From assembly GCF_014637345.1 (NCBI RefSeq), contig NZ_BMEX01000009.1, positions 1 through 64,000 of the forward strand: 64,000 nt of DNA. The letters run 5' to 3'. The stretch is from Kroppenstedtia guangzhouensis (lineage in GTDB: Bacteria > Bacillota > Bacilli > Thermoactinomycetales > DSM-45169). Position 1 is the first letter of the stretch; each line of letters begins with the position of its first letter. A program made the translations under genes and the position numbers. Below are positions 8,115 through 15,929 of this stretch, piece after piece. The notes under the pieces were generated by a model, which saw only the letters and a list, made by a program, of their open reading frames with translations, did not search any database and had not been told where the DNA came from.

Positions 8115-8985
8115 TATGATCATAGGAGTGAAGAGGCGATGAACAAGGATGAAGCTAAGCAACTTATAATCACGATTGCTGAAGAAGAAAGACAGTTTGT
8201 GGAACTCAATATGGCTGGAATGAAAAAGGGCATGTATAAGTTTAAATCTCCTGATTCGATTTCTTATGCTGCACAAATCATCGCCGTGAAGAAGGTCGCG
8301 ATTGATCGGGATGTGGTGGGTGCGAAGCAGATGTTTTATCTGTCGGCCAAGTCAGATGAAGCAATCCTGCTGGCGGAACCTTACAACACACCGGATCACC
8401 CACGCTACTCACGAGCCTTCATCTCCCGCTCCGGGATTGAGTACTTTCCCAACCTGATGAAGGCCTTGATCAGTCAGCATCGGGAGCTGATCGATTCCAT
8501 GGCCCATCTCATCGGCTGGAAAGATGAACAGGAACCGGAAATCTTGAACGAAATCGGTCGGACGGGTTTTGTCGTCAAGTATTTGATCCTGGGTAACGAT
8601 GATGGGGCACGGGAGCACCTTTCCGTGTTAAAAGGGATGAAGATTCCGTGGGAACTCCGTATTTTAAAAGAAACGATCGTTGTACTTGAAGCAATCTTGG
8701 AAAACCGACCGAAGCAAGTTGAGTCTGCCCTGATGAATTACTTGGAGCAGGAAGCGGAGAATAGAAAGTATGCTTCCGCTCCCGACCAAAAACTTTGTTC
8801 CATCTCTGCCATGGGTTTTGGCTGGTTGGCCCGATACCGGGGGATGGATGTCAGCGTGGACCACCCCTTGGCACCGAAGGAAGTCTTTACACACCACGAA
8901 ATTGAGTATCCGAACACTGACTTTTTGCCGGTGGAACTCCGGGACAAGACGTGGCGGGATGTGGTGGGAAGATCGTAGGGCCTGG
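7329..8985 (+). repeat. Direct repeat, unit 1 of tandem toxin-immunity duplication
   Basis: The sequence from about 7329 to about 9000 recurs at 9149 to about 10820 with a constant offset of 1,820 bp. No net insertion or deletion separates the coding parts. Identity is very high except in a patch spanning about 7870-8260 of this unit. Confidence 0.9.
8139..8978 (+). CDS. Putative immunity protein to the upstream nuclease toxin (copy 1)
   Basis: The 279-residue, mostly helical, soluble protein has no signal peptide and lies 25 nt after the toxin gene with its own ribosome site (AGGAGTGAAGAGG). Position, size and co-duplication with the toxin tip argue for an immunity protein that binds and neutralises the nuclease in the cytoplasm. 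It resembles Imm49-type immunity proteins in length and composition, but I cannot verify that family. A second copy at 9959-10798 differs mainly in residues 9-33, while residues 38-279 are nearly identical. Confidence 0.65.
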   Translation: MNKDEAKQLIITIAEEERQFVELNMAGMKKGMYKFKSPDSISYAAQIIAVKKVAIDRDVVGAKQMFYLSAKSDEAILLAEPYNTPDHPRYSRAFISRSGIEYFPNLMKALISQHRELIDSMAHLIGWKDEQEPEILNEIGRTGFVVKYLILGNDDGAREHLSVLKGMKIPWELRILKETIVVLEAILENRPKQVESALMNYLEQEAENRKYASAPDQKLCSISAMGFGWLARYRGMDVSVDHPLAPKEVFTHHEIEYPNTDFLPVELRDKTWRDVVGRS

Positions 8986-9089
8986 GTGATGAGACATCCC
9001 CGCCTGCTGTCTCTACAGTAGAGGTATACAATGCACTTGAAGTGATTGATTTAACTTCAGATGAAAGCACCAATGTGATAAATCCATAA
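8985..9089 (+). pseudogene. Short coding-like remnant after the first immunity gene
   Basis: From about 9003 to TAA at 9087-9089 the frame reads like protein (STVEVYNALEVIDLTSDES) with no start or ribosome site. It does not occur after the second immunity copy, where the two repeats diverge just past the gene. It may be the end of a gene cut by the duplication. Unidentified. Confidence 0.3.
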
Positions 9090-9090
9090 C

Positions 9091-9132
9091 AAAGAGGCTG
9101 TGAAAGGGCGGGAATCCTCACAGCCTCTTTTT
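9091..9132 (+). terminator. Rho-independent terminator between toxin cassettes
   Basis: AAAGAGGCTGTGA (9091-9103) pairs with TCACAGCCTCTTT (9118-9130), followed by T. It ends the first toxin-immunity transcript right before the headless second toxin tip. Confidence 0.9.
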
Positions 9133-9154
9133 CATTGGCTTCCCGAATGTCCGG

Positions 9155-9934
9155 GTGGTGGAAGCGGACGGCCCTCTGGGGAAATTCGTTCAGTTTGTCC
9201 GGGGTGGAAGCAGTACCTCTGCGTCTTCATCCCAACTCTCCCAAGCAAGAATTCAACTATTAGATAGTATCAACTTCCGGAACCTCAAAGGAACGACGAA
9301 TGAAGACCGGTTACGACGGCTCTTTGAGCAACACCAAATCGATTTGGAAGACCTGCCCTATATCCGAAACAAACTGACCCCCCAGCAAAGAGGAGTCCTG
9401 GGTGAAGTGTTGATGGAGAGGCGAATGGCCGCCCTCGGCTATGAACTGCTGCCCACCAAAGTGGGGGGAAACCGGAACAACGGTATCGATGGCTTGTTTA
9501 TCATGCGAAACGACCGCGGTGAGATTGAACACATCGTGGTGGTGGAGTCCAAGTGGGACACCTCAAAGTATGGCTGGGCCAATTATTACAACCCGGCTGA
9601 TCCCGCTTACAATCCTTCTACAGCCAAAGGCGGCCCGGCACGACGAGTCCGACAGATGTCCCGGGAGTGGATTGATCAAAAGGCAAGGGAAATGCAAGCC
9701 GAATCGGATTTTGCGACTCAGGAAGCGGGTGATCTTTTAGAAGCGGCTCTAGACGACATTCCATATCAAGGTATGTATTCCCCCAACGGTCAGCAAATGA
9801 GCAAGACCATGATCGACACTAGAGGTTTCAGAGATCGTCGACCGGATCAAGGTCATCATCAGTGGCGGGAGGAATGGACGACAGATCCACAGAAGTCGGG
9901 ATTGGTAAACTCTCGTGCCCCACGGGCACCTTAA
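9155..9934 (+). pseudogene. Headless second copy of the toxin nuclease tip (orphan cassette)
   Basis: This 259-codon frame repeats the C-terminal toxin domain of the upstream lipoprotein exactly 1,820 bp later, with the same catalytic-type motifs (GEVLMERR, GIDGLF, VVVESKW). Shared sequence begins abruptly near 9149. It lacks signal peptide, stalk and membrane region, has only a GTG with no ribosome site, and lies behind a terminator, so it is probably silent. In known polymorphic toxin loci such orphan tips act as donors that recombine onto the full-length gene. Differences from copy 1 cluster in the last 90 residues. It is intact as a reading frame; pseudogene here means lacking expression signals. 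Confidence 0.75.
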
Positions 9935-9958
9935 TATGATCACAGGAGTGATGAGGAA

Positions 9959-10798
9959 TTGAACAAAGATGAAGCAAAGCAACGGTTGATCATTTTGGCG
10001 GAAAGAAAAAAACAGACTTTGAAACTCGCGACGGACGCTATGAAAAAGGGTACGTATAGGTTTAAATCTCCGGATTCGGTTTCTTATGCTGCACAAATCA
10101 TCGCCGTGAAGAAGATCGCGATTGATCGGGATGTGGTGGGTGCGAAGCAGATGTTTTATTTATCGGCCAAATCGGATGAAGCGATCCTGTTGGCGGAGCC
10201 TTACAACACACCGGATCACCCGCGCTATACAGAGGCTTTCATCTCCCGCTCCGGGATCGAGTATTTTTCCAATCTGATGAAGGCTTTGATCAGTCAGCAT
10301 CGGGAGCTGATCGACTCCATGGCCCATCTCATCGGCTGGAAAGATGAACAGGAACCGGAAATCTTGAACGAAATCGGTCGGACGGGTTTTGTCGTCAAGT
10401 ATTTGATCCTGGGTAACGATGATGGGGCACGGGAGCACCTTTCTGTATTAAAAGGGATGAAGATTCCCTGGAGAGTGCGGATCTTAAAAGAAACGATTGT
10501 TGTACTTGAAGCAATCTTGGAAAACCGACCGAAGCAAGTTGAGTCTGCCCTGATGAATTACTTGGAGCGGGAAGCGGAGAATAGAAAGTATGCTTCCGCT
10601 CCCGACCAAAAACTTTGTTCCATCTCTGCCATGGGTTTTGGCTGGTTGGCCCGATACCGGGGGATGGATGTCAGCGTGGACCATCCCTTGGCACCCAAGG
10701 AAGTCTTTACACACCACGAAATTGAGTATCCGAACACCGACTTTTTGCCGGTGGAACTCCGGGACAAGACGTGGCGGGATGTGGTGGGAAGATCGTAG
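9959..10798 (+). CDS. Putative immunity protein, copy 2
   Basis: A 279-residue paralogue of the protein at 8139-8978, same length and no gaps. Its first ~35 residues differ strongly (a basic AERKKQTLKLATDA stretch in place of an acidic one) while the rest is nearly identical. The start is TTG at 9959 where copy 1 has ATG, with AGGAGTGATGAGG upstream. Since the attached toxin tip is probably silent, this copy may protect against siblings that carry that tip. Expression would need read-through or an unseen promoter. Confidence 0.65.
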   Translation: MNKDEAKQRLIILAERKKQTLKLATDAMKKGTYRFKSPDSVSYAAQIIAVKKIAIDRDVVGAKQMFYLSAKSDEAILLAEPYNTPDHPRYTEAFISRSGIEYFSNLMKALISQHRELIDSMAHLIGWKDEQEPEILNEIGRTGFVVKYLILGNDDGAREHLSVLKGMKIPWRVRILKETIVVLEAILENRPKQVESALMNYLEREAENRKYASAPDQKLCSISAMGFGWLARYRGMDVSVDHPLAPKEVFTHHEIEYPNTDFLPVELRDKTWRDVVGRS

Positions 10799-10834
10799 GG
10801 CCTGGGTAATGAGACATCCGCATCCGACCTCTAT

Positions 10835-10904
10835 GGAGATGATGGGCGACGATCACTGGGATCACCAGTTTGACCAAAACCCAACCCTCGCGCAAAACCT
10901 GAAG
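10835..10904 (-). pseudogene. Partial copy of the small basic membrane peptide gene
   Basis: These 70 bp match 11119-11188 with about two differences and would encode LQVLREGW, a hydrophobic run and VIVAHHL on the minus strand. The start, ribosome site and basic tail are missing. It sits directly after immunity copy 2 and looks like a captured fragment of the peptide gene at 11039-11203. Confidence 0.6.
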
Positions 10905-10964
10905 ATGAATTTTTTGAGCAACAGCTCAATTCGTGATACTTCCTCCATTTTACCAATCCGATTG

Positions 10965-10993
10965 TTTACGACTCCGGAATAGTGGGGTACAAT
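10965..10993 (+). promoter_or_regulatory. Promoter candidate for an RNA antisense to the small peptide gene
   Basis: TTTACG (10965-10970) and TACAAT (10988-10993) are 17 bp apart. A transcript starting near 11000 would run through the hairpin at 11012-11033 and into the 3' half of the minus-strand peptide gene. Confidence 0.5.
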
Positions 10994-11006
10994 GGAAACA
11001 GAATAA

Positions 11007-11037
11007 CTAACGGACCCGGCTGCCACCGGGTCCGAGG
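11007..11037 (-). terminator. Strong hairpin at the end of the small peptide gene
   Basis: GGACCCGG (11012-11019) and CCGGGTCC (11026-11033), extended by CTAAC/GTTAG, form a stable stem. On the minus strand it is followed by a T-rich but interrupted run, so it may stop the peptide mRNA; on the plus strand it would be a 5' hairpin of the antisense candidate. Confidence 0.5.
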
Positions 11038-11038
11038 G

Positions 11039-11203
11039 TTAGCGCTTGGAGCGCTTTGCTCGGTTCCGTCGGTAACGGCCTGGGGAACCGGGCTTCTTCG
11101 TGTTTTTCCGGGTTTTTTGGAGATGATGGGCGACGATCACTGGGATCACCAGTTTGACCAAGGCCCAACCCTCGCGCAAAACCTGAAGGAAGAACTCCCG
11201 CAT
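11039..11203 (-). CDS. 54-residue basic single-span membrane peptide, possible type I toxin
   Basis: The gene has a fine ribosome site, AAGGGAGGTGA (minus strand, 11208-11218), ahead of ATG 11203. The peptide begins MREFFLQVLREGW, has one hydrophobic span (about residues 14-27) and a very basic tail ending RRNRAKRSKR. A perfect 9-bp inverted repeat AAGTGGAAT/ATTCCACTT lies just upstream in the leader (about 11219-11237), and a plus-strand promoter candidate could drive an antisense RNA over its 3' end. The layout resembles TxpA/RatA-type type I toxin-antitoxin loci. No family match can be claimed; another role is possible. Confidence 0.55.
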   Translation of the reverse strand: MREFFLQVLREGWALVKLVIPVIVAHHLQKTRKNTKKPGSPGRYRRNRAKRSKR

Positions 11204-11713
11204 AGGTTCACCTCCCTTCAAGTGGAATCATTCCACTTGCCTGCACCCCCTTTCCTCAGTCTCCGCTCTGGGCTCTCCTTGAGGGAAGGAGGAGTCTCCA
11301 GTTTGGCACCAAAGGCAGGTCAGGGCGGAGAAGATGAACCGTTACGGGTGGGAAGCCGGGTTTCCCATATTACGGGTCCTGATAAAAGTATAGCACAGAT
11401 GTTTGCCCGCGGATATAATATTCTATATATTCCGCATTGTATCCGGTGGATTTCAAACAAACCTGTGCCATTTTTGGCACACCTTTTTTGATATGCTCAG
11501 ATCAAGGCCATTATGGGTTTATATCATACTGGAAAAGATGGTGGGCTGTTCCGGAATGGAACCATCCTTGATACAATAGACCTTACAGGCATTTTTACGA
11601 CCTAGATTACACGGGTAACTCAGATCAATGGCTAAATGGTAGACCTTACTCTCTTGATATCTGAAAGGCAGTTGTCTTTCATTTTTATACGATGGATGGG
11701 GTGAGGTGGGTAA
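11204..11713. other. Intergenic stretch before the BREX operon
   Basis: The left part is the minus-strand leader of the small peptide gene, with TATACT (+ strand AGTATA, about 11386-11391) as a possible -10. The right part must hold the brxF promoter; TACAAT near 11570 and TATACG near 11687 are weak candidates. I see no convincing regulator gene. Confidence 0.4.
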
Positions 11714-12169
11714 ATGAATTCGTTATTGGTTCAACTGGGTGAAAAAATGGATCAAGTCCGTTCCCAACGTCACCGACTCATCTTTCTAGTTCATACAGAG
11801 GAGAAGAAGCAATCATTGACGGAGTTGTTGAAACAACTGGATGCCGTACATATGAACCTCAGTTTGCTTTTGAGTGAACGTCTGAAAGAACATCCTCTCA
11901 ACAAAAGGCCGTTAAAGGTAGGGCGTATGGTTAGCGAAATCGTCCATCAAACCGAAAGCGAGACCCTCTGTTTCGACCAGATCGAGTTGATTTTTCATCC
12001 GGATTTGCAACAGGACCCCTTACGTTTGTTTGAGAGCGTCAGCGGAAATAAGACCATCCTTGTCTGTTGGCCGGGGGAGTATGATGGAAATGCATTGAGC
12101 TATGCACAGCCGGGTCATCCGGAATATATGAAAATTCCTTTTCCCCAAGCCTTTGTTTTATGGGTATAG
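11714..12169 (+). CDS. brxF: BREX-3 protein BrxF
   Basis: The 151-residue protein is the first gene of a type 3 BREX phage-defence operon. BrxF is a small ATPase-like protein found only in type 3; its biochemical role is not established. Seen here: a charged helical start, a hydrophobic RLIFLVHTEEKKQSL strand-loop segment (about residues 20-34) and a second LVCWPG strand. Identification rests on size, position and the following genes rather than a motif. ATG 11714 follows GGTGAGGTGGG. The 3' end is 19 nt from the brxC start. Confidence 0.8.
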   Translation: MNSLLVQLGEKMDQVRSQRHRLIFLVHTEEKKQSLTELLKQLDAVHMNLSLLLSERLKEHPLNKRPLKVGRMVSEIVHQTESETLCFDQIELIFHPDLQQDPLRLFESVSGNKTILVCWPGEYDGNALSYAQPGHPEYMKIPFPQAFVLWV

Positions 12170-12188
12170 AGTTTAAGGGAGTGTGAGA

Positions 12189-15100
12189 ATGATGAAATAT
12201 CGGGAGCTAGTTCACTTTGAGCCGATCGAGTCCATCATCCGGCTGACGGATGCCAATCAACAGGAGTACGCTTATCAACTGCTGGATACCTATGTGATCT
12301 CCGATCGCATGGCGGAACTTTTGGATGAATTGGTGATTGAACAGTTGCAGATGGACCGTTATGCCGATAACAAGGGTTTGTTGATCGTCGGTAACTACGG
12401 TACGGGTAAATCGCATCTCATGAGTGTGATTTCCACAGTCGCCGAAATGAAAGGGACCTGTGCCCATCTGAGCAATCAACGGGTTGCTCAAAAGGCGAAG
12501 GAGATCGAAGGAAAGTTTAAAGTGATCCGGGTGGAAATCGGTTCGTCTAAGATGTCCCTCCGCGATATTATCTGCAGTGAGCTGGAAGACAGCTTGGAAA
12601 GAATAGATGTCGATTTTCAGTTCCCACCTGCTGATCAGGTTCACAACAATAAGAACAGCTTGATGGAGATGATGGCGGCTTTTCATGAAGTGTACCCGGA
12701 GCAGGGCCTTTTGTTGGTTGTCGATGAACTCCTGGACCATCTCCGCACACGTAAAGAGCAGGAACTGGCTCTCGACCTGGGTTTTCTGCGCGAAATCGGG
12801 GAATTCTGCGGGAAAACCCGATTCCGGTTCATCGCCGGGGTGCAGGAGATGCTCTTTGACAATCCGAATTTTCACTTTGTCGCCGATCAGCTACGCCGGG
12901 TGAAGGAGCGATTTGAACAAGTCAACATCGTCCGTGAGGATATTGCCTATGTCGTCTCCCGGCGCCTTCTAAAAAAGGATGAGAAGCAGAAGGCCTTCAT
13001 CCGGGAGCACCTGCAGAAATTTACACCCCTGTATCACAAGCTGAACGAAAAGCTGGAGGAATATGTCTCCCTCTTTCCCGTCCACCCGGCGTATCTGTCC
13101 ACCTTTGAAAAAGTATCCGTGGCGGAAAAGCGGGTCATCTTGAAGACGATTAGCAACGAAATGAAAAAGGTGATGGATCAAGAGGTACCGCAAGAGCGGC
13201 CCGGTGTTATCTCTTATGACAGTTACTGGCCTTACATCGAAAATGATGCCTCCCTTAAGGGAAATGCTGACGTCAAAGAGGTGATGAACAAGACCAAAAT
13301 CCTGCAGGACCGGATCCAGAACGCCTTTACCCGGCCGATGTACCGTCCATTGGCGATGCGGATCATCCATGCGTTGGCGGTGTTTCGCCTGACCACCGAT
13401 GATATCTACTCCCCGGTGGGAGTCACTCCCGAGGAGCTCCGGGATGACCTGTTCCTCCACACCGAAGTTTTGGATGATAAGGATCCCTCCGGTTTTCTCC
13501 GGGGGGATATCGAGGTGACACTCCGGGAGATCCTGAAAACGGTCAGCTGGCAATATATTTCCACCAACGAAGCAAATGGCCAATACTACCTGGATATCAA
13601 AAAAGATATCGCTGTTGACGACCTGATCGAGCAGAAGTCGGAGACCCTCTCTGATGACCAGCTGGACCGATACTACTTTAAGTTACTCGCTGAGGTGACG
13701 GAAAACTCCAAGACCTCTTACAGATCCGGCTATCGAATCTGGTTGCATGAACTTCCCTGGCACGATCGGAAAGTGACACGGCAGGGGTACTTATTCTTCG
13801 GTGCCCCCAATGAACGGTCCACCGCCCAGCCGGAGCGGGACTTCTATGTCTACTTCCTGCAACCTTTTGATCCGCCCAAATTCAAAGATGAAGAGAAGCC
13901 TGACGAAGTCTTCTTCAAATTTGTCGATCGGGATGAACACTTCATGCGCTGGTTGAGGCTCTACGCCGGGGCTGAGGAGATGAAAGAAACGTCGGCCAGC
14001 AGCACTCGCAGGCTGTATGAGGAAAAAGCCGATGGCTATCGGAAACAGCTCGTGGAGTGGTTCCGCCAGCACATGCCCACTGCTTTCAAGATCACCTACC
14101 GAGGGGTAACCAAGAAACTGGCCGAATGGAGCATCTTCGCCCATGCCCATGCGACGGTCCGTGAAATCATCGATGAAGCGGCGGGGGATTGCCTGAAGAG
14201 CTGGTTTGAGGAAAAATATCCGGAATACCCCTCCTTCAGCAAGCTGAGCACCCCGATCACCAAGGCAAGCCTGCCCGGCTATGCAGTAGATGCCATCAAG
14301 GATATTTCCTCGCCCAGGACCCAAAACGGCACCGCTATCCTGTCAGGCTTGGTGCTGTTGGGAAAGGATCAGAAACTGAATGTCCGTGGGTCGGGCTTTG
14401 CGGATTGGGTGCTGGAAAAACTGGAGGCCAAGGGACCCGGCCAAGTGCTCAACCGTTCCGAACTGATCGAAACGGTGCAAACGGTCCAAGGGACAGAGGA
14501 CGATATTCAATGGACAGTGGAGCGCAATCTGGAGCCGGAGTTCTTCGCTGTCGTTCTCGCCGCCCTGGTTTACAGCGGGGATATTGTGATCACCATCGAC
14601 GGCACCACCTATGATGCGATGAAGTGGGATGAGCTGATTCGGCTACCCCTCAACCAGCTTACGCAATTCAGCCATATCAGCAAATCCGGCGACCTGCCTC
14701 TGCGGGAGCTGGAAGCGCTGTTTGAGATGCTGAATGTGAATCGGGCCCTGCTCAAAACAAACGCTCTGGAGCAAGGGATCGGTCAGATGGTGATCGCGGC
14801 GGATCGATGGACCCAGGAAGCGGCCATCGCCTTGAAAGACATCCGGACCGGAATCCCCACCTGGGAGGGAAACCTGCTCTCCGATGCCGAGATTCAGCAG
14901 TTCCGTCATCAGCTGGAAGAGTTGAAAAAGTTCATGGAACATATCCAGGTGTATCAGACGCCGGCAAAACTGCGGAAATTCAGATACTCGGTGGAGGAGA
15001 TCCAAACCCGGCGGGAAGACTTGCAAGCAATGAAACGGCTTCAACAGTTGCAACAAAAGACCCAGGAATGGACCCGTTCCGCTCAATACTTGGTCACCGC

Positions 15101-15929
15101 TCAGAATCAGCTGGCCCCAGATCATCCTTGGCAAAAAAAAGTGGACGCCTCCCTGAAGGACTTGTTGCAGGCTCTGAAAAGCGGGGAAGCGGGGTACAGC
15201 GAACAGCAAAGGATCCGGGATTTGAAGGCGGAGTATCAGAACATTTACTTGACCCTTCACAATCAATCCCGACTGAATGCCACCCAGCACAACCAACAAC
15301 AAGCCCTGCTCCAGGATTGCCGGCTGGACGCTTTGAAACAGCTGTCCGTCATCGATCTGCTTCCTTTCTCTGCCCTGGATCAGTGGTATAAGCAACTGAA
15401 ATCCCTGAAGTCCTGCTGGAGTTTGACCCCAGATCAGCTGGAAAGCCAGCCGATCTGTCCGCACTGCCAATTCCGCCCCAAGGAGGAACCCCGGATTACG
15501 GACATCCACTTGGATGAGATGGAGGGTCGACTGCAAACCCTGCTGGAAGATTGGACGGAGATTCTTATCTCCAATCTGAGCGATTCCGAAGTGAAGAAAA
15601 ACATTGAACTGTTACGGAAAGAGCAGCAACTGCCCATCCGCCGCTTAATCGAGGAAAAGGAATGGACCTTCCCCATCGAGGAGAAGCTGATCCAGGCAAT
15701 CCAGGAGTTGCTCCAGGGAATTGATCGGGTGGAAATCTCCATGGATCAGGTGAAGGCAATGATGGGCGACGGCAGTCCCCTCACCATCGATGAACTGCGG
15801 AATCGCTTTGAACGGATGCTGCAGGAGCAGGTCGGTTCCCAACCCGGTTCCAACGTGCGGATCATGCTGAAAGAAGAGGAGGCACACCATGAGCGAAAAG
15901 ATCCAACAGCTGTCCTTGGTGGACGGTGA
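12189..15929 (+). CDS. brxC: BREX-3 large ATPase BrxC (DUF6079 type)
   Basis: This 1,247-residue P-loop protein is the large ATPase of the defence complex. It shows Walker A GNYGTGKSH (about residue 69) and Walker B LLLVVDELLDH (about 178), long helical regions through the C-terminal third, and a CPHC pair near residue 1090 that may be half of a metal site. The ATG at 12189 was preferred to GTG 12183 because AAGGGAG ends 7 nt before it. Its end overlaps pglX by 41 nt, which suggests translational coupling. Confidence 0.88.
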   Translation: MMKYRELVHFEPIESIIRLTDANQQEYAYQLLDTYVISDRMAELLDELVIEQLQMDRYADNKGLLIVGNYGTGKSHLMSVISTVAEMKGTCAHLSNQRVAQKAKEIEGKFKVIRVEIGSSKMSLRDIICSELEDSLERIDVDFQFPPADQVHNNKNSLMEMMAAFHEVYPEQGLLLVVDELLDHLRTRKEQELALDLGFLREIGEFCGKTRFRFIAGVQEMLFDNPNFHFVADQLRRVKERFEQVNIVREDIAYVVSRRLLKKDEKQKAFIREHLQKFTPLYHKLNEKLEEYVSLFPVHPAYLSTFEKVSVAEKRVILKTISNEMKKVMDQEVPQERPGVISYDSYWPYIENDASLKGNADVKEVMNKTKILQDRIQNAFTRPMYRPLAMRIIHALAVFRLTTDDIYSPVGVTPEELRDDLFLHTEVLDDKDPSGFLRGDIEVTLREILKTVSWQYISTNEANGQYYLDIKKDIAVDDLIEQKSETLSDDQLDRYYFKLLAEVTENSKTSYRSGYRIWLHELPWHDRKVTRQGYLFFGAPNERSTAQPERDFYVYFLQPFDPPKFKDEEKPDEVFFKFVDRDEHFMRWLRLYAGAEEMKETSASSTRRLYEEKADGYRKQLVEWFRQHMPTAFKITYRGVTKKLAEWSIFAHAHATVREIIDEAAGDCLKSWFEEKYPEYPSFSKLSTPITKASLPGYAVDAIKDISSPRTQNGTAILSGLVLLGKDQKLNVRGSGFADWVLEKLEAKGPGQVLNRSELIETVQTVQGTEDDIQWTVERNLEPEFFAVVLAALVYSGDIVITIDGTTYDAMKWDELIRLPLNQLTQFSHISKSGDLPLRELEALFEMLNVNRALLKTNALEQGIGQMVIAADRWTQEAAIALKDIRTGIPTWEGNLLSDAEIQQFRHQLEELKKFMEHIQVYQTPAKLRKFRYSVEEIQTRREDLQAMKRLQQLQQKTQEWTRSAQYLVTAQNQLAPDHPWQKKVDASLKDLLQALKSGEAGYSEQQRIRDLKAEYQNIYLTLHNQSRLNATQHNQQQALLQDCRLDALKQLSVIDLLPFSALDQWYKQLKSLKSCWSLTPDQLESQPICPHCQFRPKEEPRITDIHLDEMEGRLQTLLEDWTEILISNLSDSEVKKNIELLRKEQQLPIRRLIEEKEWTFPIEEKLIQAIQELLQGIDRVEISMDQVKAMMGDGSPLTIDELRNRFERMLQEQVGSQPGSNVRIMLKEEEAHHERKDPTAVLGGR

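Larger units (their letters stand above)
9149..10805 (+). repeat. Direct repeat, unit 2 of tandem toxin-immunity duplication
   Basis: Partner of the repeat at 7329-8985. Divergence is concentrated at about 9690-10080, across the toxin C-terminus and immunity N-terminus. Confidence 0.9.

Noticed and set aside
12207-12875. 222-codon minus-strand frame opposite brxC
   Set aside because: Lies wholly within brxC, whose ATPase motifs and operon position are clear; composition mirrors the sense strand.
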